Shown here piece after piece: positions 27,057 to 36,467 of a stretch of 64,000 nt of DNA; position 1 is the stretch's first letter, and every line of letters starts with the position of its first letter. The position numbers and the translations under genes were made by a program. The notes under the pieces are model-generated. The model saw nothing but the letters and a program-made list of their open reading frames with translations. It made no database searches and had not been told where the DNA came from. The stretch lies in assembly GCF_018595675.2 (NCBI RefSeq), contig NZ_CP092333.1, forward strand, positions 1,822,001 through 1,886,000, read 5' to 3'. Source of the DNA: Flavihumibacter fluvii (lineage in GTDB: Bacteria; Bacteroidota; Bacteroidia; Chitinophagales; Chitinophagaceae).

Positions 27057-27929
27057 TCAGTGTGTGTTTCGGAAGATTTGATCTGCAATTTCCACGGCCC
27101 CTTCAATAGCCGCCTCGTTCAATCCCATTTTCAGTTTTTGTCCGTTGAAATAACTGATAAGGTTCAGAGTATCCATATTACCCACGAGGTCATCGCCGGC
27201 CATGGGACAGCCACCGATTCCCCGCATGGCCCCGTCAAATCGCCTGCAACCCGATTCAAAGGCAGCATTTACTTTATCATACCAGTTCAGGGTTGTTGCA
27301 TGCAGGTGAACCCCAATGGTTACATCCGGTAATTCCTGCATCAGAAACGAAGTCATCCGGCCAACCTGCTGGGAGGTAGCTAATCCAACCGTATCGGCCA
27401 GCGAAATAATTTGAACACCGATGGCTGCTACTTTACGGGCCCAGGAGAAAACGATTTCTTCCGACCAGGGGTCACCGTAGGGATTGCCGAATCCCATGGA
27501 CAAATACACCACCAGTTCCTTATGCCGCTGCTGGCACAAGGACTGCATTTGTTCAATGGTTACCAGCGAAGCTTCGATGGAACTATTGGTGTTGCGTTGC
27601 TGGAAAGTTGCTGACACTGAAAACGGAAAACCGATATAACGGATCATATCATACGAAACCGCCTCACCGGCGCCTCTTGTATTGGCCACAATGGCCAGTA
27701 ACGCAGATCTTGTTGCAGTAAGGTCAAGTCCGGCTAACACCTGCTTCGTATCAGCCATTTGCGGGATGGCTTTTGGTGAAACAAAACTGCCAAAATCGAT
27801 GGTATGGAATCCGACCTGTAATAAGGCATTGATGTAACGGATCTTATCCGCTGCAGGGATCAGCGTTGGCCAGCCCTGCATGGCGTCACGCGGACATTCA
27901 ATCAATTGCAGGGCAGCATTTTTATCCAT
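27057..27929 (-). CDS. Hydroxymethylglutaryl-CoA lyase
   Basis: Cleaves HMG-CoA to acetyl-CoA and acetoacetate, in leucine and ketone metabolism. The 290-residue TIM-barrel protein of the HMGL-like family shows IECPRDAMQGW at the start, DFGSFVSPKAIPQMADT, the metal-site HLHATTLNWYDKV and the catalytic-cysteine signature GIGGCPMAGDD. All expected elements are present. It forms a two-gene unit with the GSCFA gene. A perfect 14-bp palindrome lies 15 bases upstream. Confidence 0.92.
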   Translation of the reverse strand: MDKNAALQLIECPRDAMQGWPTLIPAADKIRYINALLQVGFHTIDFGSFVSPKAIPQMADTKQVLAGLDLTATRSALLAIVANTRGAGEAVSYDMIRYIGFPFSVSATFQQRNTNSSIEASLVTIEQMQSLCQQRHKELVVYLSMGFGNPYGDPWSEEIVFSWARKVAAIGVQIISLADTVGLATSQQVGRMTSFLMQELPDVTIGVHLHATTLNWYDKVNAAFESGCRRFDGAMRGIGGCPMAGDDLVGNMDTLNLISYFNGQKLKMGLNEAAIEGAVEIADQIFRNTH

Positions 27930-27943
27930 TGTAACAACTTGAC

Positions 27944-27957
27944 CTGCAAATTTGCAG
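27944..27957. promoter_or_regulatory. Perfect 14-bp palindrome before the HMG-CoA lyase gene
   Basis: CTGCAAATTTGCAG is fully self-complementary. On the minus strand it contains CAAATTTG, one base from the TAnnTTTG promoter box, and lies 15 bases from the start codon. It could be an operator over the promoter; chance is not excluded. Confidence 0.3.
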
Positions 27958-27989
27958 TTTTTCCCGCATTAATCCTTTCCCAGTGATGG

Positions 27990-28769
27990 TTAAAGAATTC
28001 CAGGCTGCCGCTGTTTCATGGCTTCATACAAGATCATGCCGGCAGCCACGGAAACATTCAGGGATTCAAATTTGCCGGCCATGGGAATATGGAAACGGGT
28101 ATCTGCAATCTTCATCAAAGCAGGGTAAATACCTTTGTCTTCACTGCCAAGGATGATGGCTGCCGGATCTTTAAAGTCGCAGGCAAATATGCTGGTTTCT
28201 GCTGTCATTTCACTGGCAAATACCTTAATACCATTCAGGTGCAGGGTATCTACGGCTTTCATCAGGCTGTTCACCCGGCAGACCGCAATTTTGTCCAGTG
28301 CCCCGGCCGAAGTCTGGATGGCATCTTCATTCAACGCACCCACGCCTTTGTCCGGAATGATAATGGCATGGACCCCGCAACAATAGGCTGTACGGGCGAT
28401 CGCGCCAATGTTACGGATATCCGTAACGCCATCCAATATCAGCAATAAAGGGGTTTCACCCTTGTCTGTAACCTGTGAAATAATATCCTGCAGGTCCTGG
28501 TATTGTATCCTGGCAATAACGGCTACACACCCTTCATGGTCAGTGATATTGAATCCGTTCAATTTCTCTACCGGCACTTTGTTGATAGGTACCTGGAATT
28601 TTTCGGCCAGTTTCCTGATCTCTTCAATCTCTGGTCCATGGATGGTTTGCACCAGGTAGATCCTTTCCAGCTGGAGACCTTCCCGCAAAGCAGTGGTTAC
28701 TTTCTGGCGGCCTATGACCAGGGTACTCTTTTTTGGCCTTGACTGCGGTTGCTGGCGGAAATTTTTCAT
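27990..28769 (-). CDS. rlmB: 23S rRNA (guanosine-2'-O-)-methyltransferase RlmB
   Basis: SPOUT-class methyltransferase (259 residues) that methylates the ribose of G2251 in 23S rRNA using SAM. The N-terminal substrate-binding domain (about 15-90) begins with VIGRQKVTTALREG. The C-terminal knot has LILDGVTDIRNIGAIARTAYCCGV (motif 1), ILGSEDKGIY (motif 2) and PMAGKFESLNVSVAAGM (motif 3). The motif set is complete. It follows the metK terminator, and a TACTTTTG box lies almost on top of its start codon. Other TrmH-family targets are possible, but RlmB is the best fit. Confidence 0.9.
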   Translation of the reverse strand: MKNFRQQPQSRPKKSTLVIGRQKVTTALREGLQLERIYLVQTIHGPEIEEIRKLAEKFQVPINKVPVEKLNGFNITDHEGCVAVIARIQYQDLQDIISQVTDKGETPLLLILDGVTDIRNIGAIARTAYCCGVHAIIIPDKGVGALNEDAIQTSAGALDKIAVCRVNSLMKAVDTLHLNGIKVFASEMTAETSIFACDFKDPAAIILGSEDKGIYPALMKIADTRFHIPMAGKFESLNVSVAAGMILYEAMKQRQPGIL

Positions 28770-28773
28770 GGTG

Positions 28774-28781
28774 CAAAAGTA
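28774..28781 (-). promoter_or_regulatory. Candidate -7 box of rlmB
   Basis: TACTTTTG on the minus strand fits TAnnTTTG and ends only four bases before the ATG of rlmB. If used, transcription would start at or very near the start codon. No -33 TTTG is present. Confidence 0.4.
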
Positions 28782-28787
28782 TGAAAG

Positions 28788-28811
28788 AAAAAAAGCTACC
28801 TAAGGGTAGCT
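28788..28811 (-). terminator. Rho-independent terminator after metK
   Basis: On the minus strand a 7-8 bp stem (AGCTACCC/GGTAGCT arms, short TTA loop) is followed by seven T. It begins eight bases after the metK stop and separates metK from rlmB. Confidence 0.85.
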
Positions 28812-28818
28812 CTTTATT

Positions 28819-30072
28819 TTATTTGATACCAAAGGCTTTTTTCACCTTCGGAACATAATCCAGTTTTTCCCAGGTAAAGAGTTCCACTTTTTTCTTCACC
28901 ACCTTCCCATCGGGTGACCGGAACTCTTTCTCCACGATCTGGGGTTTCCGCCCCATATGGCCGTAGGCCGCAGTTTCAGAATAAATTGGTGTGCGCAGTT
29001 TAAGTCTTTGTTCAATGAAATAAGGGCGCATATCAAAAATGCCTTCAACCACTTTAGAAATTTCACCATCCGTGAGGTCAATTTTTGCAGTGCCATAGGT
29101 ATTGATATACAATCCCATTGGTTTTGCTACGCCAATCGCATAGGAAACCTGAACCAGGACCTCATCGCAAACGCCGGCGGCAACCAGGTTTTTGGCAATA
29201 TGCCTTGTTGCGTATGCCGCGGAACGATCCACTTTGGAAGGATCTTTTCCGCTGAATGCACCACCACCATGCGCACCTTTTCCACCATAGGTATCCACAA
29301 TAATCTTGCGGCCGGTAAGGCCGGTATCACCATGTGGACCACCGATCACAAATTTGCCGGTTGGGTTGATATGGTACTTGATCTTATCGTTGAAAAGCCT
29401 TGCGTATTTTTTATACTTCTTTTTGATCCTGGGTATCAGGATATCAATAATATCATTTTTGATCTGGGCCAACATTTTAGCCTCAGTATCGAAATCATCG
29501 TGTTGTGTGGAAATAACGATCGCATCTATGCGAACCGGAACATTATCATCGTTGTACTCCAGCGTCACCTGGCTTTTAGCATCAGGTCGCAAGTACTTGA
29601 TCTGTTTGTTCTCCCTTCTAAGTGCGGCCAGTTCCTGTAATAATTTATGGGCCAGGTCCAATGCCAGCGGCATATAGTCCTCCGTTTCATTGGTGGCATA
29701 ACCAAACATCATACCCTGGTCGCCGGCGCCCTGTTCTTCTTTTGTTTTACGGTCTACGCCCTGGTTGATATCTGCAGATTGCTCATGGATGGCAGACAAT
29801 ACACCGCAGGAATTAGCTTCAAACATGTATTCGCTCTTGGTATAGCCGATTTTACGGATAACACCACGGGCAATTTCCTGAACATCCAGGTATGCTTTAG
29901 ATTTTACCTCACCGGCCAGTACAACCTGTCCGGTTGTTACCAGGGTTTCGCAGGCCACTTTTGAGTTGGGATCAAACGCTAAAAAATTATCGATCAGCGC
30001 GTCTGATATCTGGTCAGCAACTTTGTCCGGATGACCTTCAGAAACACTTTCCGAAGTAAACAAATAAGGCAT
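28819..30072 (-). CDS. metK: S-adenosylmethionine synthetase
   Basis: Makes SAM from methionine and ATP in the cytoplasm. The 417-residue protein shows [17 protein letters not shown] near the N-terminus, [33 protein letters not shown] (the ATP-binding signature region) and [19 protein letters not shown]. Full length and complete. The start at 30072 gives [17 protein letters not shown], the normal N-terminus; the extra 35 upstream residues of the open frame are not part of the family. A TATATTTG promoter box is 23 bases upstream, and a strong terminator follows. Confidence 0.97.
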   Translation of the reverse strand: MPYLFTSESVSEGHPDKVADQISDALIDNFLAFDPNSKVACETLVTTGQVVLAGEVKSKAYLDVQEIARGVIRKIGYTKSEYMFEANSCGVLSAIHEQSADINQGVDRKTKEEQGAGDQGMMFGYATNETEDYMPLALDLAHKLLQELAALRRENKQIKYLRPDAKSQVTLEYNDDNVPVRIDAIVISTQHDDFDTEAKMLAQIKNDIIDILIPRIKKKYKKYARLFNDKIKYHINPTGKFVIGGPHGDTGLTGRKIIVDTYGGKGAHGGGAFSGKDPSKVDRSAAYATRHIAKNLVAAGVCDEVLVQVSYAIGVAKPMGLYINTYGTAKIDLTDGEISKVVEGIFDMRPYFIEQRLKLRTPIYSETAAYGHMGRKPQIVEKEFRSPDGKVVKKKVELFTWEKLDYVPKVKKAFGIK

Positions 30073-30094
30073 ATAAATCAGTTTAAAATTCGGG

Positions 30095-30102
30095 CAAATA
30101 TA
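30095..30102 (-). promoter_or_regulatory. Candidate -7 box of metK
   Basis: TATATTTG on the minus strand, a full match to TAnnTTTG, lies 23 bases before the metK ATG. It is in the short gap after the DUF4270 gene. A -33 element is not obvious. No SAM riboswitch fits in the 40-base leader. Confidence 0.45.
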
Positions 30103-30112
30103 GGCTGGCCTG

Positions 30113-31525
30113 CTAAATTTTTGAATAAATAATATACAGGCGCAGTTTTTTACCCGGGTTGGCCCCACCAGCGACAATTACCCTTCCGGCCGTAATTGGT
30201 GAGTTCACCGTAATTGGGAAAGGGACACCATTACTGTTACTGATGAAGGGTGATGTGCGGTATGGCGCATAGAGGCGTAATGCATATGATTTTTCCTTCC
30301 GGGTTACAATACCCTGGACATAATTGGCCATGCTGAATTCATAGCGGTTGTTCTTTAAAATACCACCAAAAACGCTTGCATCATAACTTCCATTGACCAG
30401 GTCGGGAATAAATTCATTCGGAATGGTGATGAACCTGTTATTGGCACTATCCACTGCGTCAAGGAATAAGCGGCCTGGTTCGGGGAAAATGCCGTCTTCC
30501 AAACCAGGTATACGGTCAGTGGTCAACACTGCCCTGTAGATCAACCGGTTGTTCAGGGTAGCCAGCGCGGGAATTTTCAACAGGGCATATGAACCAGGGG
30601 AAGATTGCAGGTAAAGTTCTTCCTGGTTACCGGTTCCGTTCTGGATTTTGGTAGCATAGGGTGATCCAGCAGGATCCCGCCTGATAATATTCGCATTCGC
30701 AGAGGTACGAAAGATAAAGTCAGTCGTCGCGGTATCAGCAACACCATTTTTTATTCTCCTGTAATGAAATGTGAGGTGGGTGCCGGCATTCAACAGGTTA
30801 AAAAAGGCCATGGCCCTTTTAACGGCAGAACCTTCATCGATTTTAATGGCAAATCCCTTAAAGTTTTCATTGAAGGCTGAATCTGTCTTATAGATGGTGG
30901 AATCAAAACTCATCAGCTTCATGCCAAGGCTGTTGGATAAATTGATCCGAAGTTCATTAACCGTCCTGATTGTATCCTTAACCTTCAGGTACTGGATACT
31001 ATCTTTCAATGTTTTGAACAGCACATTATTCTTTTCCCCCACCAGGTCGGTCACGTCAAATGAAGGGTGACTGATCAGGTAGCCAATGGAGGAGTCCCTG
31101 AAACCGGATTCCGGACTTATCTCATGTACCTTAAATGATTGTATGGAATTAGAATCGCCATAGAAGGAGATAAATTTAAGCGACATCACCAGGGAATCCA
31201 ACCCAATGATACTGTCAGGGGAAGACCCGAAAGGATATTTGCCAATTGTAGCAGGCAACATTTGGACATAGGCTTCACCGGTAGTTTTGCCAAAGGAAGG
31301 ATCTTCCATCATACCAATTGCATGGTCTGTCCTGTAAGAAATCCTTGTGCTGTCTGGTAATGGGTAAAGTTCCGTAATCACTTCCAGGGTAGTATCAAAA
31401 ACGGTCACATTATCTACTGTGGGAATCAGGTCGCCACCCAAAGTAGTGGTCCTGATTTTAGTACAGGATACGGAATACAAAACAATAGCAAGAATAAAGG
31501 AAAGGCTATACAGAAGTTTCTTCAC
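30113..31525 (-). CDS. DUF4270 family lipoprotein
   Basis: 470-residue cell-envelope protein with a lipoprotein signal (Cys21 in LYSVSC). The N-terminal segment [20 protein letters not shown] and the later [13 protein letters not shown] and [16 protein letters not shown] regions are characteristic of DUF4270, a Bacteroidota-specific family of unknown function. It lies between the half-length glycogen synthase gene and metK on the same strand. The GT5-DUF4270 adjacency with a divergent panC is a recurring arrangement in this phylum as far as I recall. The role is unknown. Confidence 0.88.
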   Translation of the reverse strand: MKKLLYSLSFILAIVLYSVSCTKIRTTTLGGDLIPTVDNVTVFDTTLEVITELYPLPDSTRISYRTDHAIGMMEDPSFGKTTGEAYVQMLPATIGKYPFGSSPDSIIGLDSLVMSLKFISFYGDSNSIQSFKVHEISPESGFRDSSIGYLISHPSFDVTDLVGEKNNVLFKTLKDSIQYLKVKDTIRTVNELRINLSNSLGMKLMSFDSTIYKTDSAFNENFKGFAIKIDEGSAVKRAMAFFNLLNAGTHLTFHYRRIKNGVADTATTDFIFRTSANANIIRRDPAGSPYATKIQNGTGNQEELYLQSSPGSYALLKIPALATLNNRLIYRAVLTTDRIPGLEDGIFPEPGRLFLDAVDSANNRFITIPNEFIPDLVNGSYDASVFGGILKNNRYEFSMANYVQGIVTRKEKSYALRLYAPYRTSPFISNSNGVPFPITVNSPITAGRVIVAGGANPGKKLRLYIIYSKI

Positions 31526-31572
31526 AAAAAAACCGGTTAATTAGTCTATAATAGTTGAAATGGCCTGAAACA

Positions 31573-32385
31573 CTACTTGGCAAGGTCGGTATACAGTTGT
31601 AAATAGTCTGTTAAATCAGACTCTGCATTGAAAGCCAGTATTTTCTTTCCCTTCACTTTTGCAAATTCATCAGCCAGTTTTTTCTCAACTTTTTCTGCAC
31701 CGAAAGTAACCGCATCTGCATAGAAAGCACCGCCTTTAAACATTGCTGTATTTGTTCCTTCTTTGAATGGTTCAAGGTCTTTATCCTTTATGTTGGCATG
31801 GATAGTGACCTGCTTCAGGAAATCCGGACCCATTTTTTCCTTGAAGGTATTTTGACCAATAGTATATACCACTTTACTATGACCGAAAACGGGTTCTTTT
31901 TTATAGGCAGTTTTAAGATACAGGGGAATCAAACTGGTCATCCAGCCACTGCAATGGATAATATCCGGTGGCCAGCCAAATTTCTTAACGGTTTCCAGGG
32001 CGCCTTTGCAGAAGAAGACCGTGCGCAGGCTGTTGTCCTCAAACCATTCTTCCTTTTCATCATGAAAAACAAACTTGCGCTTGAATAAATCTTCGTTATC
32101 CAGAAAATATACCTGTAACCGGGCATTGGGAAGAGAAGCTACTTTGATCTGAAGGGGAAAGTCATCATTGTCTACGGAAACATTGATCCCTGATAAGCGG
32201 ACCACCTCATGTAAACGATGCCTGCGCTCATTGACAGTACCAAAACGAGGCATGATGCAACGCACTTCAAAACCTGTATCATTGGATTTAATCGCCAGCC
32301 TGTTCACAATTTCTGAAAACTCCGTTAGTTCCAGGTAAGGCGACATTTCGTTGGCAATGAATAAAATTCTTTTCTTTGTTGACAT
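31573..32385 (-). CDS. Glycogen/starch synthase-like protein, GT5 N-terminal domain only
   Basis: 270-residue protein matching only the N-terminal catalytic domain of glycogen synthase (GT5). It starts with KKRILFIANEMSPYLELTEFSEIVNRLA, the counterpart of the ADP-glucose-binding KxGGLADV region, but here the Lys-x-Gly-Gly is replaced. Later come PDIIHCSGWMTSLIPLYLK and VYTIGQNTF. The second GT-B domain, about 200 residues in GlgA, is absent. Short forms like this are common in Bacteroidota, so it is unlikely to be a fresh truncation; classical synthase activity is doubtful. The start at 32385 (MSTKKRI) is chosen over 32460, which would lie within the promoter. Divergent from panC. Confidence 0.8.
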   Translation of the reverse strand: MSTKKRILFIANEMSPYLELTEFSEIVNRLAIKSNDTGFEVRCIMPRFGTVNERRHRLHEVVRLSGINVSVDNDDFPLQIKVASLPNARLQVYFLDNEDLFKRKFVFHDEKEEWFEDNSLRTVFFCKGALETVKKFGWPPDIIHCSGWMTSLIPLYLKTAYKKEPVFGHSKVVYTIGQNTFKEKMGPDFLKQVTIHANIKDKDLEPFKEGTNTAMFKGGAFYADAVTFGAEKVEKKLADEFAKVKGKKILAFNAESDLTDYLQLYTDLAK

Positions 32386-32438
32386 TTTATCGGTTACAAT
32401 TGGTGAAAATGGAACTGAATTTTCAAACAATAAGTGTG

Positions 32439-32472
32439 CAAAGGTAGGATATTTTAGCACAAACGCGCCAAA
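32439..32472 (-). promoter_or_regulatory. Promoter of the GT5-like gene
   Basis: On the minus strand TTTG (32469-32472) and a perfect TACCTTTG (32439-32446) are 22 bases apart, close to the Bacteroidota consensus. The start codon lies 53 bases downstream. It occupies the gap between divergent GT5-like and panC genes. Confidence 0.5.
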
Positions 32473-32483
32473 ACCCGCATTTC

Positions 32484-33344
32484 ATGATCCTTATCAAATC
32501 TGCCGCCATACTCGTACGGCACCTGAATCAGGCCAGGACAAAAGTCCAAACCATCGGTTTCGTACCAACGATGGGCGCACTCCACCGCGGCCATATTTCC
32601 CTACTGGAAGCCGCAAGGCGGGGAAATGACCTTACGGTTTGCAGTATTTTCGTGAACCCCACCCAGTTCAACGATCCAAAGGATTTTGAAAAATACCCGG
32701 TCACCCTGGAAAAAGACATTGAAATACTGGAGGCAAATGGCGTCGATATCCTGTTTTTGCCTTCCGTAGATGAAGTGTACCCAAGGGGTACCAGCAACCT
32801 GCAGCAGTATGATCTTGGTTTCCTGGAAACCATTCTTGAAGGCTATTACCGTCCCGGGCATTTCCAGGGTGTTTGCCAGGTGATGCACCGTTTATTAGAT
32901 ATGGTGCAGCCCGATGACCTGTACATGGGTCAAAAGGATTACCAGCAATGCATGGTGATCAGGAAACTGATTGAACTGACCGGGATGACCGCCAGGTTGC
33001 ATCCCTGCCCTACGCTCAGGGAAGCAGACGGACTGGCCATGAGCAGCCGGAATATGCGGCTTGATGAAAGTTCCCGGCAAAAAGCCGTCATCATTTCACA
33101 GGTACTTCAACGGGTGTGTGCGGCCTTGCAACCAGGTCCGCTGGAACCAATTACCAGCGCCGCCGAACTGGCATTGGCTGAAAATGGTTTTAAAACAGAT
33201 TATGTGGCCATAGCAGCTGCAGACAACCTGGAACTATTGGACGAATGGGATGGAAAACGTCCATTGGTCGCCCTGGCCGCTGCTTACCTGGGTGAAGTCC
33301 GCTTGATTGATAATATGTTCATCCCGATTACAAATAGTCATTAA
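32484..33344 (+). CDS. panC: Pantothenate synthetase
   Basis: Joins pantoate and beta-alanine using ATP, the last step of vitamin B5 synthesis. The 286-residue protein has VPTMGALHRGHISLLEAA (HIGH-type nucleotide motif), VSIFVNPTQFN-like sequence, the GHFQGVCQVMHRLL segment, MGQKDYQQ and the ATP-site LAMSSRNMRL. Complete and full length. panD follows 39 bases downstream, so both special steps of pantothenate synthesis are encoded together. Confidence 0.96.
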   Translation: MILIKSAAILVRHLNQARTKVQTIGFVPTMGALHRGHISLLEAARRGNDLTVCSIFVNPTQFNDPKDFEKYPVTLEKDIEILEANGVDILFLPSVDEVYPRGTSNLQQYDLGFLETILEGYYRPGHFQGVCQVMHRLLDMVQPDDLYMGQKDYQQCMVIRKLIELTGMTARLHPCPTLREADGLAMSSRNMRLDESSRQKAVIISQVLQRVCAALQPGPLEPITSAAELALAENGFKTDYVAIAAADNLELLDEWDGKRPLVALAAAYLGEVRLIDNMFIPITNSH

Positions 33345-33383
33345 TATTGCCAATCATTCAATTACCGCAACCCGATAAAAGCC

Positions 33384-33728
33384 ATGGATATTGAAGTATT
33401 GAAATCTAAAGTACACCGCGCCGTCATCACAGAAGCCAACCTGCATTATGTGGGCAGCCTTACCCTCGACGAAGACCTGATGGACGCGGCCAATATGATT
33501 GAACATGAAAAGGTCCAGGTAGTCAATGTGAACAATGGCACCCGGATTGAAACCTACCTGATCAGGGGCAAAAGGGGTTCAGGCGTTTGTTGCTTGAATG
33601 GTCCGGCTGCCCGTTCCGGTGCCGAAGGGGATATTATCATCATCCTCTCCTATGCCCGAATGGATTTTGAAGCTGCTAAGAAATTTCAACCATGGATTAT
33701 CTTTCCCAAAGAAGGAAACAGGCTATAA
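33384..33728 (+). CDS. panD: Aspartate 1-decarboxylase
   Basis: Pyruvoyl enzyme (114 residues) that makes beta-alanine for panC. The self-cleavage site Gly24-Ser25 is clear in [10 protein letters not shown], and the rest matches the family ([35 protein letters not shown]). Normal length. It sits between panC and a flippase-like membrane-protein gene, all on the plus strand with short gaps. Confidence 0.96.
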   Translation: MDIEVLKSKVHRAVITEANLHYVGSLTLDEDLMDAANMIEHEKVQVVNVNNGTRIETYLIRGKRGSGVCCLNGPAARSGAEGDIIIILSYARMDFEAAKKFQPWIIFPKEGNRL

Positions 33729-33739
33729 TATAGAAACGT

Positions 33740-34741
33740 ATGAATAAAAAGCTCAGCAGCCTTCTGCAATATGCGTTCTTCCTGGGGCTGGGCATCTTTT
33801 TGGTATGGTGGAGCATCGGAAAAATCGGGCACAAAGACTGGATCGAAATGAAGGCCGGCATGAAAAATGCCAATTTCTGGTTGCTCATTCCTGTTTCCCT
33901 TTCCCTGTTGCTGAGTCATTTCAGCCGGGCCATCCGGTGGAGAATCCTGATGGAACCAATGGGCTATTCTCCCGGTATCACCAATTCCTACTTTGCTGTG
34001 CTGATTGGCTACCTGGCCAACCTCGCGGTACCCAGGCTTGGGGAGGTATTGAAATGCACTATTCTATCCCGTTATGAAAAAATACCTGCAGATAAACTGA
34101 TCGGTACCATCGTGGCTGAACGGGCTTTTGACATGATCTGCCTGTTGATTGTATTTGCAATTACCATTCTGTCACAGATTGATATTATTGGCCAGTTTGC
34201 GCTGGATATGGTGCAGAAAATTTTAGGGACCGGCACCGGCGGCAAAACCAATTATGTGGCCATTTTCGTCTTAATTGGTGCTATCCTGTTGTTCAGTTTT
34301 ATTACCTGGTTCCTCTTCCGGAAATTTGCACATACGCTTATCATCAGGAAAATTAAGGAACTTGGCAGGGGTATCTGGGAAGGCCTGACCAGCGTTCGGT
34401 TTGTCCAAAAAAAGGGTTGGTTCTTTTTCCATTCGGTGCTGATCTGGTTTTTATACCTTGCTGCCATCAAACTGGGTTTTTATGCCCTCGAATCTACCAG
34501 CCAATATGGATGGCTGACTGCTTTCTCTGTATTATCCCTGGGTAGCATCGGCATGATCGTCACCCAGGGTGGCATTGGTGCCTATCCCCTGCTGGTGCAG
34601 GAAACCATGGTACTCTATGGACTCAGTGAGAATATCGGGCGGGCCTTTGGCTGGGTGCTCTGGCTGGCCCAGTTTTTCCTGATCCTTATTTCCGGTGGCA
34701 TTGCATTATTGCTATTGCCCATTGTGAACAGAAAAAAATAA
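33740..34741 (+). CDS. Lysylphosphatidylglycerol synthase-like transmembrane (flippase-like) protein
   Basis: 333-residue inner-membrane protein with about eight hydrophobic helices, of the LPG_synthase_TM/UPF0104 family. Landmarks are LLLSHFSRAIRWRILMEPMGY near the N-terminus, PRLGEVLKCTILSRYEKIPADKLIGTIVAERAFD in the middle and GSIGMIVTQGGIGAYPLLVQ. Family members flip or modify lipids; the exact lipid is unknown. It starts 11 bases after panD and ends four bases before rfaE2, so it belongs to the panCD-rfaE2 transcript. The neighbouring heptose nucleotidyltransferase may point to envelope lipid or LPS work. Confidence 0.88.
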   Translation: MNKKLSSLLQYAFFLGLGIFLVWWSIGKIGHKDWIEMKAGMKNANFWLLIPVSLSLLLSHFSRAIRWRILMEPMGYSPGITNSYFAVLIGYLANLAVPRLGEVLKCTILSRYEKIPADKLIGTIVAERAFDMICLLIVFAITILSQIDIIGQFALDMVQKILGTGTGGKTNYVAIFVLIGAILLFSFITWFLFRKFAHTLIIRKIKELGRGIWEGLTSVRFVQKKGWFFFHSVLIWFLYLAAIKLGFYALESTSQYGWLTAFSVLSLGSIGMIVTQGGIGAYPLLVQETMVLYGLSENIGRAFGWVLWLAQFFLILISGGIALLLLPIVNRKK

Positions 34742-34745
34742 AACC

Positions 34746-35243
34746 ATGAGAAACGCTGCCATCATTCCCAAAAAAATCTATTCCCTAAACGGCTTAAAAC
34801 ATGCCGTGGAGGTCTGGAAATTCCTGGGCAAAAAAATTGTTTTCACCAATGGGGTCTTTGATATCCTGCACCAGGGCCATATTTATTCTTTATCACAGGC
34901 AGCGCAGGAAGGTGATGTGCTAATCGTAGGTGTGAATGCAGACAATTCCGTGAAACGGTTGAACAAAGGGCCGGAACGCCCGATCAATGATGAGAATAGC
35001 CGGGCTTTGCTATTGGCATCTTTACTTATGGTAGATGCGGTGATTATTTTCCAGGAAGACACCCCCTATGACCTGATCACGATGATCATGCCCGATGTAT
35101 TGGTAAAAGGAGGCGATTACCGGGTTGAGCAGGTCGTAGGACACCAGGAAGTATTAGCCAATGGTGGCCAGGTGATAATCAACCCCATCGTAGAAGGATT
35201 TTCTACGACGGGATTGATCAGCAGGATGCGCGATACAAAATAA
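34746..35243 (+). CDS. rfaE2: D-glycero-beta-D-manno-heptose 1-phosphate adenylyltransferase
   Basis: Cytidylyltransferase-fold enzyme (165 residues) that activates heptose 1-phosphate as ADP-heptose for LPS core synthesis. It shows GVFDILHQGHIYSL (HxGH at 42-45), VGVNADNSVKRLNKGPERPIN and VKGGDYRVEQVVG, plus the closing EGFSTTGLISRM that matches the ISTTxLIxRI end of RfaE domain 2. It lacks the kinase half found in HldE of Proteobacteria, which is normal in Bacteroidota. Last gene of the panC unit; it converges with the next gene with ten bases between. Confidence 0.9.
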   Translation: MRNAAIIPKKIYSLNGLKHAVEVWKFLGKKIVFTNGVFDILHQGHIYSLSQAAQEGDVLIVGVNADNSVKRLNKGPERPINDENSRALLLASLLMVDAVIIFQEDTPYDLITMIMPDVLVKGGDYRVEQVVGHQEVLANGGQVIINPIVEGFSTTGLISRMRDTK

Positions 35244-35253
35244 GCTGTTGCGG

Positions 35254-36414
35254 TTAACCAATTGTGTACTTCACCCATTTATCTGCGCTCAAGTGGCTAC
35301 CCACTACATTATCAATAAAGGCCATTCCCCTGATACCTTCAGTAACGGAAGGGAATTCAACTATATCTGTATTAACCGTGGTGCCATCTATACGGGCGGC
35401 TAAGGTGGCGGTGAAATTGCGGTAGAGGTTACCGAATGCTTCCAGGTAGCCTTCCGGATGGCCGCCGGGTGTACGCTGGTTTTGTTTGGCGATAGCGCTC
35501 ACGTAACCAGATCCGGCGCGATAGGTCTCGGCAGGTTTATCCAGCCATTTTACTACCAGGGAATTCGGTTCCTGTTGCTGCCATTCAAGTCCACCTTTTT
35601 CACCATATATGCGGATCTTGAGGTTATTTTCTTCCCCGGCTGCCACCTGGGAAGCCATTAATACACCAGTTGCACCATTGTTGAAGCGCAGTAATACCGC
35701 ACCATCATCATCCAGCGCCCGGCCATCCACCAATGTGTTGAGGGTGGCGCAGAGTTCAGAAACCTGCAGTCCGGTTATATATTCAGAGAGGTTGAAAGCG
35801 TGGGTACCGATATCACCCATTACGCCGCTTTTCCCGGATTTGGTGGGGTCTGTGCGCCAGGCCGCCTGGGCATTGCCTTCGCGTTCTGTAAGTTTGGACA
35901 ACCAGCCCTGGTGGTATTCAACCAGTACTTTGCGCACTTTACCCAGGGCACCGTTTTTGATCATTTCCTTAGCTTCTTTTACCATCGGGTAACCGGTATA
36001 GGTATGCGTAAGGCAGAGGATCAGCCCGGTTTCCTTCACTTTTTTATCCAATTGCTGGGCCTGGTCGAGGTTAAGGGTGATGGGTTTTTCGATCACCACA
36101 TGGAATCCTTTGTCCAGGGCCATCATGGCCGGGGCAAAGTGGGCGAAATTGGGGGTAACGATGGTTACAAAATCCATCCGCTGGTCGGCAGGCAGCGTCG
36201 ATTCCCTTTCCAGCATTTCTTCAAAAGTCGTGTAGGTCCTTTCCGCGGGTAGGAACAGGGACCGGCCACTTTCTATGGCGATGTCTTTATTAATACTCAA
36301 AGCGCCACAAACCAGTTCAATTTTTCCATCAATAAATGCGGCGTGGCGGTGGATAGCGCCGATGAAGGCATCATTGCCCCCACCGATCATACCCATGCGT
36401 AGTTTTCGGTTCAT
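35254..36414 (-). CDS. Gfo/Idh/MocA family oxidoreductase
   Basis: 386-residue NAD(P)-dependent dehydrogenase. The Rossmann motif is MGMIGGGNDAFIGAIHR, the signature EKPITLN lies near residue 110, and GVMGDIGTHAFNLSEYITG marks the C-terminal domain. The phrase GGHPEGYLEAFGNLYRNF near residue 310 is typical of a large Bacteroidota branch linked to sugar oxidation. It is not closely similar to the other Gfo/Idh/MocA protein in this window (10248-11246). Transcribed alone, divergent from the CBM48-HhH gene. Confidence 0.92.
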   Translation of the reverse strand: MNRKLRMGMIGGGNDAFIGAIHRHAAFIDGKIELVCGALSINKDIAIESGRSLFLPAERTYTTFEEMLERESTLPADQRMDFVTIVTPNFAHFAPAMMALDKGFHVVIEKPITLNLDQAQQLDKKVKETGLILCLTHTYTGYPMVKEAKEMIKNGALGKVRKVLVEYHQGWLSKLTEREGNAQAAWRTDPTKSGKSGVMGDIGTHAFNLSEYITGLQVSELCATLNTLVDGRALDDDGAVLLRFNNGATGVLMASQVAAGEENNLKIRIYGEKGGLEWQQQEPNSLVVKWLDKPAETYRAGSGYVSAIAKQNQRTPGGHPEGYLEAFGNLYRNFTATLAARIDGTTVNTDIVEFPSVTEGIRGMAFIDNVVGSHLSADKWVKYTIG

Positions 36415-36467
36415 TGCTATGCGATTTTAATTTTGGAGGCTGAATATACTAATTAAAGAAATATTGA

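Noticed and set aside
31573-32385. Half-length glycogen synthase as a damaged gene
   Set aside because: Short GT5-only proteins beside panC and DUF4270 are a normal feature of Bacteroidota as far as I know, so it is not reported as a truncation.
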